This document shows, in pieces, positions 20,982-29,742 of a stretch of 31,315 nucleotides of DNA. The notes beneath the pieces are model-generated. The model was not told where the DNA came from. It saw nothing but the letters and a program-made list of their open reading frames with translations, and ran no database searches. Origin of the DNA: Bacillota bacterium (lineage in GTDB: Bacteria; Bacillota; Bacilli; Paenibacillales; NBRC-103111). Numbering within the stretch: the stretch's first letter is position 1; every line of letters starts with the position of its first letter. The translations under genes and the position numbers were made by a program. The DNA lies in contig JAEWMH010000105.1 in assembly GCA_023393235.1 (NCBI GenBank), positions 1 through 31,315 on the forward strand, read 5' to 3'.

Positions 20982-23315
20982 TTATTCCAAACGGATAATA
21001 ACATCACCGGCTAAAACGCCGGCGGGAATACTGACACTTTGCGCATCCGGCCCGGCTTCAACACCGGAGCCTTCCACAGCAGCCATCGTCCCCATACCAT
21101 ACATTGAAATCCGGAAGGGGGCGCCGGCTCCTTCATAATGAACCCGCAGCACCTGCTGTTCCAGCTCCGCCGAAACGGAAAGCACGACAGCTCCTTTGGT
21201 GTCCCGGACCTGCACCGCCGCACGCTGGCCGTCCTCCAACGCGTACAGCCGGAGATCGACGTCCTCCGCATATGTATAGTCCGGCCGATGGTCCACGGCC
21301 CCCACAGCCAAGAAGGAATTGGGCCGTACCCAAAGCGGCAGACTTAAGAAACCATGGTTTTCCCTGATCCAGCGGCCGCCTTCCTCCGTTTCGCCGGTTA
21401 ACAGCCGGGTCCACCTCCCGCGGGGCAGATAATAATCCACATCTCCTTGTTCACTGAACACCGGGGCTACCAGCAGGCTGCCGCCCAACATGTACTGACG
21501 GTCCAGATACAGACAGGCCGGGTCATCCGGGAACTCCAGCACCATCGCCCGCATCACCGGAAGTCCCAGCTCATGCGCTTGGGCAGCGGCGTCGTAGAGA
21601 TAGGGCATGAGGCTGCATTTCAGCTTGGTGAAAAAGCGGGCCGTCTCCACAGATTCCTCATCGTATGCCCACGGCACCCGGTAGGAATGGCTGCCGTGGA
21701 GGCGGCTGTGGCTGGAAAGCAGACCAAAGGCCAACCAGCGTTTGAATACATGGGCAGGAGCGGTGTTCTCGAAGCCGCCGATGTCATGGCTCCAGAAGCC
21801 GAAGCCGGAGAGTCCCAAGGACAGTCCGCCCCGCAGGCTTTCGGCCATGGCGCCGTAGTCGGCGTAGCAGTCCCCGCCCCAATGAACGGGAAACTGCTGG
21901 CAGCCCACCGTGGCGGAGCGGGCAAACACCGCGGCCTCTCCCGGTCCCAGCAGCTCCTCCAGCACGTTGAACACAGTACGGTTATATAAGAAGGTATAAT
22001 AATTATGCATCAGAACCGGATCAGAACCGTCCGCATACGCCACATCCACCGGGATCCGTTCGCCGAAGTCGGTTTTGAAGGCGTCCACACCCATCTCCAC
22101 CAGCTCCCTGAGGTATCCCGCATACCACCGGCAGGCCTCCGGATTGGTGAAATCCACCAACCCCATCCCCGGCTGCCATTGATCCCCCTGCCATACATCA
22201 CCGTTAGCCCGGCGCAGGAGATAACCCTTTTGCTTCCCCTCGGCAAACAAAGGAGAGCGCTGGGCGATATATGGATTAATCCACACGCAAATCTTCAGAC
22301 CCTTTTCCTTCAACCGCGCCAGCATCCCGGCCGGATCGGGAAATACCCGCCGGTCCCACCGGAAGTCCGTCCAATGGAACTCCTTCATCCAGAAGCAATC
22401 AAAATGGAACACATGCAGAGGGATGTCCCGTTCCTTCATGCCGTCCACAAAGGAGGTTACCGTCTCCTCATCGTATTGGGTCGTGAAGGAGGTGGACAAC
22501 CACAAGCCGAAGCTCCAGGCCGGAGGCAATGCGGGTTTGCCTGTGAGCTCTGTATACCGGCCCAAGACCTCCTTCATCGTGGGGCCGGCAAGTATGTAAT
22601 ATTCCAAGGTTTCGCCGGGTACGCTGAACTGGGCTTTTTTCACCTTTTCCGAGGCCAGCTCGAAGGACACCCGTCCGGGATGGTTGACCAAAACGCCATA
22701 TCCTTTGCTGCTCATGTAGAAGGGGATGTTTTTGTACGCCTGCTCGGTGCTGGTGCCGCCGTCGGCGTTCCAGATATCCACAGTTTGCCCGTTTTTGACA
22801 AAAGGGGTAAACCGCTCCCCCAAACCATACAGGCATTCCCCGATATCCAGCTCCAGCTCCTCTCGGACATAAGCGGTATCCTCTGTGTCATGGATGTAAG
22901 CCATGGATTTGGAGGCGCTTCCAGTCAACCGGCGGTTTTGCTCAAAAAATTCCACCCGCCATTCCTCCCCGGAGCTGATTCGGACCGACAAGTTGCCGCT
23001 CCGTAGAATTGCCCCGCCGTCCGTTTCCTCTACAGTGAGGTGTTCCTGCCCCGGAACGGAAAAAAGGGAGAAGGCGGGTCCCCGCTCCACTTCCCCCATA
23101 TGGTGCATCAGCCGGATTCCAATCACCCCTGGAATGGGGGAGAAAACACGCACCGTCAGCAGCATGGTATCCAGCATACTTCCTCTTCCGTGCAAAGGCC
23201 GCGGCGCAGCATATGCCGTCAGCCCTTCCGGGTCCAGCTCAATTTCGTGGGGCTGTACGGCCCCCATAACGGTAAAGCCCTTGCGAATCATCCAATTGCC
23301 ATCGGTAAACTTCAT
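20982..23315 (-). CDS. yicI: Alpha-xylosidase, glycoside hydrolase family 31 (YicI type)
   Basis: The 777-residue protein is close to E. coli YicI (772 residues) from start to end. It opens with MKFTDGNWMI and continues with GETLEYY, PALPPAWSFGLWLSTSFTT and HVFHFDCFWMKEF. The catalytic nucleophile is Asp416 in KTDFGERIP and the acid/base is Asp482 in HWGGDCYADY, at the same numbers as in YicI. YicI removes alpha-linked xylose from the non-reducing end of isoprimeverose-type xyloglucan fragments. There is no signal peptide, so it acts on imported oligosaccharides in the cytoplasm. AGGTGA 7 bases upstream supports the ATG at 23313-23315. No transporter or regulator gene is adjacent, unlike the yicJI unit of E. 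coli. Confidence 0.93.
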   Translation of the reverse strand: MKFTDGNWMIRKGFTVMGAVQPHEIELDPEGLTAYAAPRPLHGRGSMLDTMLLTVRVFSPIPGVIGIRLMHHMGEVERGPAFSLFSVPGQEHLTVEETDGGAILRSGNLSVRISSGEEWRVEFFEQNRRLTGSASKSMAYIHDTEDTAYVREELELDIGECLYGLGERFTPFVKNGQTVDIWNADGGTSTEQAYKNIPFYMSSKGYGVLVNHPGRVSFELASEKVKKAQFSVPGETLEYYILAGPTMKEVLGRYTELTGKPALPPAWSFGLWLSTSFTTQYDEETVTSFVDGMKERDIPLHVFHFDCFWMKEFHWTDFRWDRRVFPDPAGMLARLKEKGLKICVWINPYIAQRSPLFAEGKQKGYLLRRANGDVWQGDQWQPGMGLVDFTNPEACRWYAGYLRELVEMGVDAFKTDFGERIPVDVAYADGSDPVLMHNYYTFLYNRTVFNVLEELLGPGEAAVFARSATVGCQQFPVHWGGDCYADYGAMAESLRGGLSLGLSGFGFWSHDIGGFENTAPAHVFKRWLAFGLLSSHSRLHGSHSYRVPWAYDEESVETARFFTKLKCSLMPYLYDAAAQAHELGLPVMRAMVLEFPDDPACLYLDRQYMLGGSLLVAPVFSEQGDVDYYLPRGRWTRLLTGETEEGGRWIRENHGFLSLPLWVRPNSFLAVGAVDHRPDYTYAEDVDLRLYALEDGQRAAVQVRDTKGAVVLSVSAELEQQVLRVHYEGAGAPFRISMYGMGTMAAVEGSGVEAGPDAQSVSIPAGVLAGDVIIRLE

Positions 23316-23390
23316 TGCGGCATCACCTGATCCTCTCTTATGTACAAAAACCGGCTGTTTGAGACTCCGATTACATAAGCAGCGCTAATT

Positions 23391-23430
23391 TGACGGGCAA
23401 AGCCCCATATCAAGAGGGGCTTTGCCGTCA
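23391..23430 (-). terminator. Perfect hairpin after the P-type ATPase gene
   Basis: TGACGGGCAAAGCCCC and GGGGCTTTGCCGTCA pair over 15 bases with a single bulged G. No T run follows on either strand, so it may be a weak terminator or a 3'-end stabiliser. Confidence 0.5.
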
Positions 23431-23457
23431 ACAGCGGATCTTATTGTTCACAGATCT

Positions 23458-26139
23458 TTAGTTCAACCGGCTTCTTTTAAACATCTTCAGGATTTCCGCT
23501 ACGATCATGGGCAGCAGGCTCAAGCCGGCAACAATCAGCCAGTCGGTGATTCCCAGCGCATGGACGTTGAATATCCGGGCGATGGGGGCGATGGAGATGA
23601 TGCAGACCTGGAGCACAACGCCGAACAGGAAGGAGTACACCAGCTTCATGTTGGAGCCAAAGCCCAGCTTAAAGATGGATTCCGTGTCCGAACGCAGGTT
23701 GAAGGAATGGACCAGCTGGGAGAAGCTCAGCACGCCGAAGGCCAAGGTTTGGGCATGGCGCAGGGCATCCTCCGAATAACCCTCGGGCATCAGCGGGAAG
23801 AAGCCCGTGTGGTCCGTGTACATTTTCATACCAATAATAAACGCCGCAAGTGTCGCAATGCCGATAATCGCCCCGTACAGCAGGATGTATCCGATTTTGC
23901 CGTGGAACAGGCTTTCCTTGGCGGAGCGGGGCTTTTCCTTCATAACGGCGGGGTCCTTCGGATCCATACCCAAGGACAGGGCAGGCATGGTATCGGTGAC
24001 CAGGTTAACCCACAGAATGTGGATCGGACGCAGTGGTGTCGCCCACCCGAAGAGAATCGCCAGGAACAAAGCTACAATTTCACCCAGATTACAGGATAGG
24101 AGGAACAAAATGGCTTTCTTTATATTTCGATAAATGTTCCGTCCTTCCTCCACAGCTTTGACAATGGATGAAAAATTATCGTCGGTAAGCACCATATCGG
24201 CAGCGCCTTTGGCCACATCCGTTCCGGTAATGCCCATGGCAACCCCGATATCTGCCTGCTTGAGGGACGGGGCGTCATTGACGCCGTCACCGGTCATGGA
24301 GACTATATTGCCACGCTGCCGAAGAGCGCTGACGATCTTCACCTTGTGCTCGGGAGAAACCCGGGCGAATACCCGCAGGTTGTCAATCCGGCCGGACAGC
24401 TCCTGCTCGGAGATTTGGTCCAGCTCCACGCCTGACATAACCTCATCCTTGGATGAGGCGATGCCCAGCTCGCTGGCAATGGCGAAGGCGGTATCCTTGT
24501 GGTCGCCGGTGATCATGACGGTTTTGACCCCGGCTTTTTTACAAACGGCGATGGAGTCGGCTACCTCTGTCCGCGGCGGATCAATCATCCCCACAAGACC
24601 GACGAAGATCAGCTCCTTTTCCATTTCATCAACGGGAATATGGCGGTCCGGCACGGGACGGTAGGCAGCTCCCAATACCCGCAGGGCTTTGTCGGACATG
24701 CTTTGCGCCGCATCCATGATCGCCTTCCGGTCCGCATCGGTCATCGGCTCCACATTCCCGTTGCGGTGGATTCCGGTGGAGATGGTGAGCAGGTTGTCGA
24801 TAGCACCTTTGGTGTGAATGCGGAATTCCCCGTTGTACATGTTCAGCGTGGACATCAGCTTCCGGTCGGAGTCGAAGGGGAGTTCGTTTACCCGGCGGTG
24901 CTCCTCATCCAGTGATTTCTTGTCCAGGTTGACTTGATCTCCCGCTACCAGCAGCGCGATTTCCGTAGGGTCTCCCGTTTTGGAGCCGGCCGTATATGTA
25001 GCGTCATTACAAAGCACCAAAGCCTCCAGCAGTATCCGGTGGGAATCGGTGGCGGTGGAAAGCTGGTCCAGCTTGGCCGATTGGCCGTCCGCATAAAACT
25101 CGGTTACTGTCATCTTGTTCTGCGTCAGTGTACCGGTTTTGTCTGAGCAAATGATATTTACGGAGCCAAGGGCCTCAACGGCAGGCAACTTCCGGATAAT
25201 AACGTTTTGCTTGATCATACGCTGCACGCCGATGGCCAATACGATAGACACGATGGCAATCATGCCTTCGGGGATGGCGGCCACGGCCAAGCTGATGGCG
25301 GTCATAAACATTTCCAGAAGCTCGCGGCCTTGGAGCAGACCGATACCGAACATGATGACGCAGATGCCGATGGCGGCAATCCCCAGGTATTTGCCCACTT
25401 GGGCCAAATTCTTCTGAAGGGGAGTTGTGTCCTCGTCAGCCTGCTCCAGCAAAGTAGCGATTTTGCCGATTTGGGAATCCATGCCTGTGGCGACGGCAAC
25501 CCCTTCGCCGCGGCCGTACGTGACCAGAGTGGACATAAAGGCCATGTTTTTCTGATCGCCCAAAGGCAGGTCGGCAGGGTTGGCGGTTTCAGGAGCAAAG
25601 TCAGCCTGTTTGTCTACAGGGACCGATTCACCGGTCAGAGCGGATTCCTCGATTTGCAAGTTGGCGGATTCCGTAAGCCGCAGGTCGCAGGGGATATAAC
25701 GGCCCGCATCCAGAATAATCAGGTCGCCGGGCACGACATCCTCCGAAGGGATCTCCTTCAGCTCGCCGCCCCGTCTGACCACCGCCCGGGGAGTGGACAT
25801 CTGCTTCAAGGCTTCCAGGGCATGCTCCGCCTTGGATTCCTGAACAACGCCCACCACTGCATTCAGCACGACTACCAGGAAAATAATCAGGGCATCCGCG
25901 ATTTCCCCGACAATTCCGGAAATGAGCGCAGCGCCGATGAGCACATAGACCAAAACATCGTTAATCTGGGCAAAAATCCGTTGCAGCAAGGATTTCTGCT
26001 TTTTGCCGGCCAACCGGTTGGGTCCGTGTTCGGCAAGGCGCTTCGCCGCTTCTGCATCGCTTAAACCCTGCTGCGGATTCACCTGCAGCTCCTCCAACGT
26101 TTTCTCCTTCGTTTTCATGTACCAGATTGTAAACACCAC
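23458..26139 (-). CDS. P-type cation ATPase, probable Ca2+ exporter (P2A)
   Basis: The 893-residue pump is full length for bacterial P2A ATPases. It has the actuator motif TGES (169-172), the phosphorylated Asp333 in CSDKTGTLT, KGA in the nucleotide domain, TGDGVND in the hinge, and six C-terminal hydrophobic segments. Ion-site segments are IPEGM in helix 4, NLGEI in helix 5 and NLVTDTMPA in helix 6, which point to Ca2+ (or Mn2+), not Cu or Zn. Helix 4 reads PEGMIAI where PEGLPA is common. The GTG at 26139 or 26136 keeps the WY that relatives have near the N-terminus. The ATG at 26118 is the alternative, and no good ribosome site decides. It is divergent from a TerC-family gene, which suggests a shared role in divalent cation efflux. 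Confidence 0.9.
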   Translation of the reverse strand: MVFTIWYMKTKEKTLEELQVNPQQGLSDAEAAKRLAEHGPNRLAGKKQKSLLQRIFAQINDVLVYVLIGAALISGIVGEIADALIIFLVVVLNAVVGVVQESKAEHALEALKQMSTPRAVVRRGGELKEIPSEDVVPGDLIILDAGRYIPCDLRLTESANLQIEESALTGESVPVDKQADFAPETANPADLPLGDQKNMAFMSTLVTYGRGEGVAVATGMDSQIGKIATLLEQADEDTTPLQKNLAQVGKYLGIAAIGICVIMFGIGLLQGRELLEMFMTAISLAVAAIPEGMIAIVSIVLAIGVQRMIKQNVIIRKLPAVEALGSVNIICSDKTGTLTQNKMTVTEFYADGQSAKLDQLSTATDSHRILLEALVLCNDATYTAGSKTGDPTEIALLVAGDQVNLDKKSLDEEHRRVNELPFDSDRKLMSTLNMYNGEFRIHTKGAIDNLLTISTGIHRNGNVEPMTDADRKAIMDAAQSMSDKALRVLGAAYRPVPDRHIPVDEMEKELIFVGLVGMIDPPRTEVADSIAVCKKAGVKTVMITGDHKDTAFAIASELGIASSKDEVMSGVELDQISEQELSGRIDNLRVFARVSPEHKVKIVSALRQRGNIVSMTGDGVNDAPSLKQADIGVAMGITGTDVAKGAADMVLTDDNFSSIVKAVEEGRNIYRNIKKAILFLLSCNLGEIVALFLAILFGWATPLRPIHILWVNLVTDTMPALSLGMDPKDPAVMKEKPRSAKESLFHGKIGYILLYGAIIGIATLAAFIIGMKMYTDHTGFFPLMPEGYSEDALRHAQTLAFGVLSFSQLVHSFNLRSDTESIFKLGFGSNMKLVYSFLFGVVLQVCIISIAPIARIFNVHALGITDWLIVAGLSLLPMIVAEILKMFKRSRLN

Positions 26140-26226
26140 CCTTTTTCAGATTGACATTTCATCTGACTGGCATCTTTTCAAATACCCGGATTCCGGTTTT
26201 TTGAAGCATTTGCCAAATCCTTTGCT

Positions 26227-26297
26227 GGACATTACGGCTCATGGGCTTGTCCGGTTTCGGGAATTTACCGGTGGGGACAAACTTCAGTCATGTCCCG
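26227..26297 (+). promoter_or_regulatory. Three consecutive small hairpins upstream of the TerC-family gene
   Basis: GGACA/TGTCC (26227-26252), CCGGT/ACCGG (26251-26271) and GGGGACA/TGTCCC (26273-26296) follow one another in the 26140-26367 gap. I could not find the conserved core of the yybP-ykoY manganese riboswitch, and no promoter is convincing. The structure may be chance. Confidence 0.25.
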
Positions 26298-26367
26298 CAT
26301 ATGCTTAATCATAGGCTTACAACAGACGGAGTGGACATTCCTTTTTGGAAAAGGGGGACAAGAATAC

Positions 26368-27036
26368 ATGCTGGAATGGATGCTGCTTTTTATCCAGATC
26401 ATGATTATCAACCTGGTGTTATCCGGCGACAACGCGGTGGTCATCGCCATGGCCAGCCGGAAGCTGCCTCATGAGCAGCAGAAAAGAGCAATCTGGTGGG
26501 GCGCCTTCGGTGCCATCGCGCTGCGGCTCTTGTTGACCGCTGTCGCCGTCGTATTGCTGCAGATCGCATATATTCAGGCCGTAGGGTCCCTGCTGCTGCT
26601 GTATATTGCCATCAAACTGCTGATTGATGAGGAAAAGGACCACCGGGTGAAGGAAGCGTCTACCTTGGGCAATGCCATCCGGACGATTATTGCGGCCGAC
26701 TTCATTATGAGTCTGGACAATGTGCTGGCCATCGCAGCCAGAGCGGATAACAATTATTCGGTTATTCTTCTCGGCGTCGGCCTTAGTGTGCCCATCATTA
26801 TCTGGGGTAGTACACTGGTGATGAAACTCCTTCACCGGTTCCCCGTGCTGGTTTATCTGGGTGCAGGGATTCTGGGTTATACGGCAGGGGAGATGATGGT
26901 GAAGGACCCGAAAATGATGGAGCTGATGAACAGCCATCTGTGGCACAGCAGTATGCCTTGGGCAACAGCCGGCATTGTGCTGGGGGCAGGGTTGTTAAAG
27001 AAGCTGCTGGAGCCGGGGGCCGGGAGGACGGCATAG
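26368..27036 (+). CDS. TerC/YjbE-family membrane protein, probable Mn2+ (metal) exporter
   Basis: The 222-residue membrane protein has about seven helices and the two family motifs with conserved Asp: NLVLSGDNAVVIAMA near residues 15-29 and ADFIMSLDNVLAIAARA in the middle. Bacillus relatives YkoY and YjbE (MeeY and MeeF) help export manganese and metallate secreted proteins. ATG at 26368 has AAGGGGGA upstream. The frame is open to 26290 without a ribosome site, and the longer product would not start at the membrane helix. It is divergent from the P-type ATPase. Downstream, after a terminator, is a metal-dependent secreted phosphatase, but a link between them is only a thought. Confidence 0.88.
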   Translation: MLEWMLLFIQIMIINLVLSGDNAVVIAMASRKLPHEQQKRAIWWGAFGAIALRLLLTAVAVVLLQIAYIQAVGSLLLLYIAIKLLIDEEKDHRVKEASTLGNAIRTIIAADFIMSLDNVLAIAARADNNYSVILLGVGLSVPIIIWGSTLVMKLLHRFPVLVYLGAGILGYTAGEMMVKDPKMMELMNSHLWHSSMPWATAGIVLGAGLLKKLLEPGAGRTA

Positions 27037-27071
27037 GGGGATGGACAGCAGGTTAAGGATAGAGGATAGGG

Positions 27072-27106
27072 AACAGCAGTCCTTGTGGTCTGCTGTTTTT
27101 GTGTTT
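27072..27106 (+). terminator. Terminator after the TerC-family gene
   Basis: AACAGCAG, loop of ten, CTGCTGTT with TTTTTGTGTTTT. It separates the metal gene from the phosphatase promoter. Confidence 0.82.
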
Positions 27107-27145
27107 TGCGGAATCTTAATAATTCAGCTTGCCCTCAGGGAAACA

Positions 27146-27217
27146 TTTACAAAATCTCAATCTTCCCTTTACATTGCAATAACCTATTCATTTATCCCGT
27201 TAATCTCCCATTTACAC
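27146..27217 (+). promoter_or_regulatory. 11-bp periodic direct repeats resembling PhoP boxes
   Basis: Six-base elements occur every 11 bases with 5-base gaps: TTTACA (27146), TCAATC (27157), TTTACA (27168), ATAACC (27179), ATTTAT (27190), TAATCT (27201) and TTTACA (27211, one base early). The B. subtilis PhoP box is TTAACA-like repeats with 5-base gaps. The array ends 9 bases upstream of the -10. This would place the alkaline phosphatase and the genes behind it under phosphate-starvation control. Confidence 0.65.
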
Positions 27218-27225
27218 TCCCCGAT

Positions 27226-27231
27226 TATGAT
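27226..27231 (+). promoter_or_regulatory. -10 element of the alkaline phosphatase promoter
   Basis: TATGAT matches 5 of 6 consensus bases. The place of the -35 (about 27203-27208, ATCTCC) has no match, as expected where PhoP replaces -35 contact. Confidence 0.55.
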
Positions 27232-27298
27232 GATTAAAGCGTACAACATCAAGACTTGCTCAGGTATTCATATGAAACCAGATAAGGGAGAGATCAAT

Positions 27299-29008
27299 TT
27301 GAACAAGTATGCAAAAATCATCATAACCGGCGGGTTGGCCCTGTCCTTGCTGCCGGCGGCTGCTGTGGAGCAAAAAGTAACGGCTGCGGAAGCGGCGGCT
27401 CCCGCCTCCAAAAATCTTATCGTCCTGATCGGTGACGGCATGGGTCCCGCCCAAGTAACGGCCGGACGTGACTACCTCAAGTACATAAAGAATATCAACC
27501 ATCTGGAGCTGGACAGCTATTATGTAGGACAAGCCACAACATTCGCCGACCGCGGTGAAGACGGGGGCGTTGTGGTATCCGGTATCGTAACGGATTCCGC
27601 TTCCGCCGGTACCGCATTCGCCACCGGCCACAAAACCTACAATGCCGGCATAAGCGTATCCAATGAAGACATTTCTATGCCGTTTGCCTCCGTACTGGAA
27701 GCGGCTGAAGCTGCAGGCAAGGTGACCGGTCTTGTGACAACAGCTCGGATTACCCATGCAACTCCCGCTGTTTATGCCTCCCACGTACGCAGCCGCGATA
27801 ATGAGTCCGCTATTGCCAGCCAATATCTGGACAGCGGCATTGATGTGCTGTTCGGCGGCGGCAAGCAATTTTTCACCACTACTGCAGAAAAGGGCAAACG
27901 CACGGACAAAAACATCATCGGCGATTTCCAAACCAAGGGTTATGAGGTCGCCTATGATGCCGCAGGACTTGCTTCCATTAAAAGCAGCAAGGCGCTGGGA
28001 CTGTTCAACAGCTCTCACGTGGCATATACGCCGGACCGGGACGAAACTGTACCGAGCCTGGCCCAAATGACCTCTAAAGCACTGGACATTCTGTCCAAGG
28101 ACACCAACGGCTTTGCCATCATGATCGAAGGCGGCCGGATTGATCATGCTTCCCATGCCAACGACTTCTCCACCACCATCGACGAAGTGCTGGATTTTGA
28201 CGCAGCCGTGAAGGTCGCCATGGATTTTGCCAAGAAGGACGGCAACACCTCTGTGGTCATTACAGCCGACCATGAAACCGGCGGTCTGTCTCTGGCCCGC
28301 GATAATATTTATGAGAGCAACTATGATCTCTGGGACAAGCAAATTCATTCCTCCGAATCCATTGCCTCAGCGCTGAAGGCTGCCAAAACGCCGGAAGAAA
28401 TCAAGCAAATCGTTCAAGGCAATACTTGGATCACCGATCTGACCGATGAGGAAATTGCGCAAATCATGGCTGGCGACGGCTCCTCCTACGGCCGCGAAGG
28501 CAGCTACAATGCGGTTATCGCCAAACGTCTTCTCATCGGCTGGACCGGTCACGGCCACTCCGGTGTGGACGTGGGTGTATGGGCATACGGTCCTATCGCA
28601 GATCTGGTGAAGGGTCAAGTGGATAATACCGACATTGCCAAGAGCTCCGCCAAGGTTCTCGGTGTGGATCTGGATGCTGCCACGGCCAAGCTGCAAGCCA
28701 AGACTATCTATCCCAAGTTCAAAATCAACCGCAATAAGGAAGTGCTGTACCCCGCCAAGGCGCTGGCTGAAAAAATGGGCATCACTGTATCCTATGACGA
28801 TGCTTCCAGAGCGGTTAAGCTGACCGGCACCGCAGGTGAATATTCGGTCAATGTGGATTCCCTGGCTGTTAGCTGGAACGGCGCCGCCGACTCCATCACT
28901 GCAGAGAATGACTACGGCAAGCTGTACCTGCCCCTCTCCGCCTTCAGCAAACTGACCGGCAAGAGCCTCGTGTGGGACTCCCTGTCCGAGCGGATTCTGC
29001 TGCCGTAA
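27299..29008 (+). CDS. phoA: Secreted alkaline phosphatase with C-terminal stalk (CuAO-N-like) domain
   Basis: The 569-residue protein has a signal peptide (about 1-30), then an alkaline phosphatase domain that releases phosphate from organic esters. Metal and catalytic residues are visible: Asp46 (GDGMG), nucleophile Ser100 (VTDSASAG), Glu277, Asp282 and His286 (EGGRIDHASH), Asp324-His325 (TADHETGG) and His420 (GHGHSG). Residues about 474-569 form an extra domain (NRNKEVLYPAKALAEKMGI...YLPLSAFSKLTG) like the copper-amine-oxidase N-terminal stalk repeats common on Paenibacillus surface proteins. It may hold the enzyme at the wall. The TTG at 27299 is preferred because AAGGGAGA lies 8 bases upstream. 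An ATG at 27272 and a longer open frame to 27041 run through the promoter and terminator. It probably leads an operon with the ABC transporter. Confidence 0.9.
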   Translation: MNKYAKIIITGGLALSLLPAAAVEQKVTAAEAAAPASKNLIVLIGDGMGPAQVTAGRDYLKYIKNINHLELDSYYVGQATTFADRGEDGGVVVSGIVTDSASAGTAFATGHKTYNAGISVSNEDISMPFASVLEAAEAAGKVTGLVTTARITHATPAVYASHVRSRDNESAIASQYLDSGIDVLFGGGKQFFTTTAEKGKRTDKNIIGDFQTKGYEVAYDAAGLASIKSSKALGLFNSSHVAYTPDRDETVPSLAQMTSKALDILSKDTNGFAIMIEGGRIDHASHANDFSTTIDEVLDFDAAVKVAMDFAKKDGNTSVVITADHETGGLSLARDNIYESNYDLWDKQIHSSESIASALKAAKTPEEIKQIVQGNTWITDLTDEEIAQIMAGDGSSYGREGSYNAVIAKRLLIGWTGHGHSGVDVGVWAYGPIADLVKGQVDNTDIAKSSAKVLGVDLDAATAKLQAKTIYPKFKINRNKEVLYPAKALAEKMGITVSYDDASRAVKLTGTAGEYSVNVDSLAVSWNGAADSITAENDYGKLYLPLSAFSKLTGKSLVWDSLSERILLP

Positions 29009-29010
29009 TC

Positions 29011-29742
29011 ATGAAAAAAGCCATGATTGAGCTTCACGGGGTCCGCAAGGACTTCGTTGTTTCGGACAGGCGGCTTCCCATCCTTCACATTCCGCAATGG
29101 AATGTGGAGGCCGGGGGCCGCCTGGCCTTGCTGGGGCCCAGCGGCAGCGGGAAAAGCACCGTGCTGCACTTGCTCAGCGGAATCCTTCGGGCGGACCGCG
29201 GCGAGCTGCGTGTGGCGGACACGCCTCTCCATGAGCTGAATGAAGCGGAGCGCGACCGTTTCCGGCTGCGCCATGTGGGTTATATCATGCAGGACTTTCA
29301 TTTAATCGGTTCTTTGACCGCTGCGGAAAATGTGGAGCTGATGCTGCCGCCCGGAAAACGGGGGGACCGGCGGAAGCTGCTGCGGGAATGGTTCGGCCGG
29401 GTGGGTCTGGCCGACCGGATGGACCATCTGCCCGGACAGCTCTCCCGGGGCCAGCAGCAGCGGACGGCCATCGTGCGGGCACTGATCGGTGAGCCGCCCC
29501 TGGTGCTGGCGGATGAACCCACCGGGAGTCTGGACTTTGAGTCTGCAGAGCTGGTGATGCGCCTGCTCTTGGAGCTTTGCGCCGATCAGGGAAGCACCTT
29601 GGTGGCGGTTACCCATGATCTTCATCTGGCGCAGCTGTTCCCTGACCGGATCGGCATCACAGAGATCAACACGGTATTGGCGGCGCATTCCTCGGCACGG
29701 CAGGATAATCCGATGCCGGAGAAGGAGGCGTTGAAAGCATGA
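29011..29742 (+). CDS. ABC transporter ATP-binding protein (LolD/MacB type)
   Basis: The 243-residue ATPase has Walker A GPSGSGKST (42-50), Q-loop MQDFHLIG, signature LSRGQQQR (144-151, with Arg in place of the usual Gly), Walker B LVLADEPTGSLD (164 on) and the switch His in VTHD. It belongs to the class that works with FtsX/MacB permeases. It lies 2 bases after the phosphatase stop codon with no ribosome site of its own, so it is probably translated by coupling. An alternative GTG at 28972 would overlap the phosphatase gene by 37 bases. It overlaps the permease gene by four bases. It drives a mechanical or export step, not classical import; the cargo is unknown. Confidence 0.85.
   Translation: MKKAMIELHGVRKDFVVSDRRLPILHIPQWNVEAGGRLALLGPSGSGKSTVLHLLSGILRADRGELRVADTPLHELNEAERDRFRLRHVGYIMQDFHLIGSLTAAENVELMLPPGKRGDRRKLLREWFGRVGLADRMDHLPGQLSRGQQQRTAIVRALIGEPPLVLADEPTGSLDFESAELVMRLLLELCADQGSTLVAVTHDLHLAQLFPDRIGITEINTVLAAHSSARQDNPMPEKEALKA

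Noticed and set aside
26140..26367. yybP-ykoY (Mn2+) riboswitch upstream of the TerC-family gene
   Set aside because: The conserved GGGGAGTAG and the GAGACC segment of that riboswitch are absent on both strands.
27041..27298. N-terminal extension of the alkaline phosphatase by about 86 codons
   Set aside because: It would start inside a terminator and run through the PhoP-like boxes and the -10; a signal peptide with ribosome site begins at 27299.
27260..28348. Antisense open frame over the alkaline phosphatase
   Set aside because: A shadow of the real gene with no start signals.
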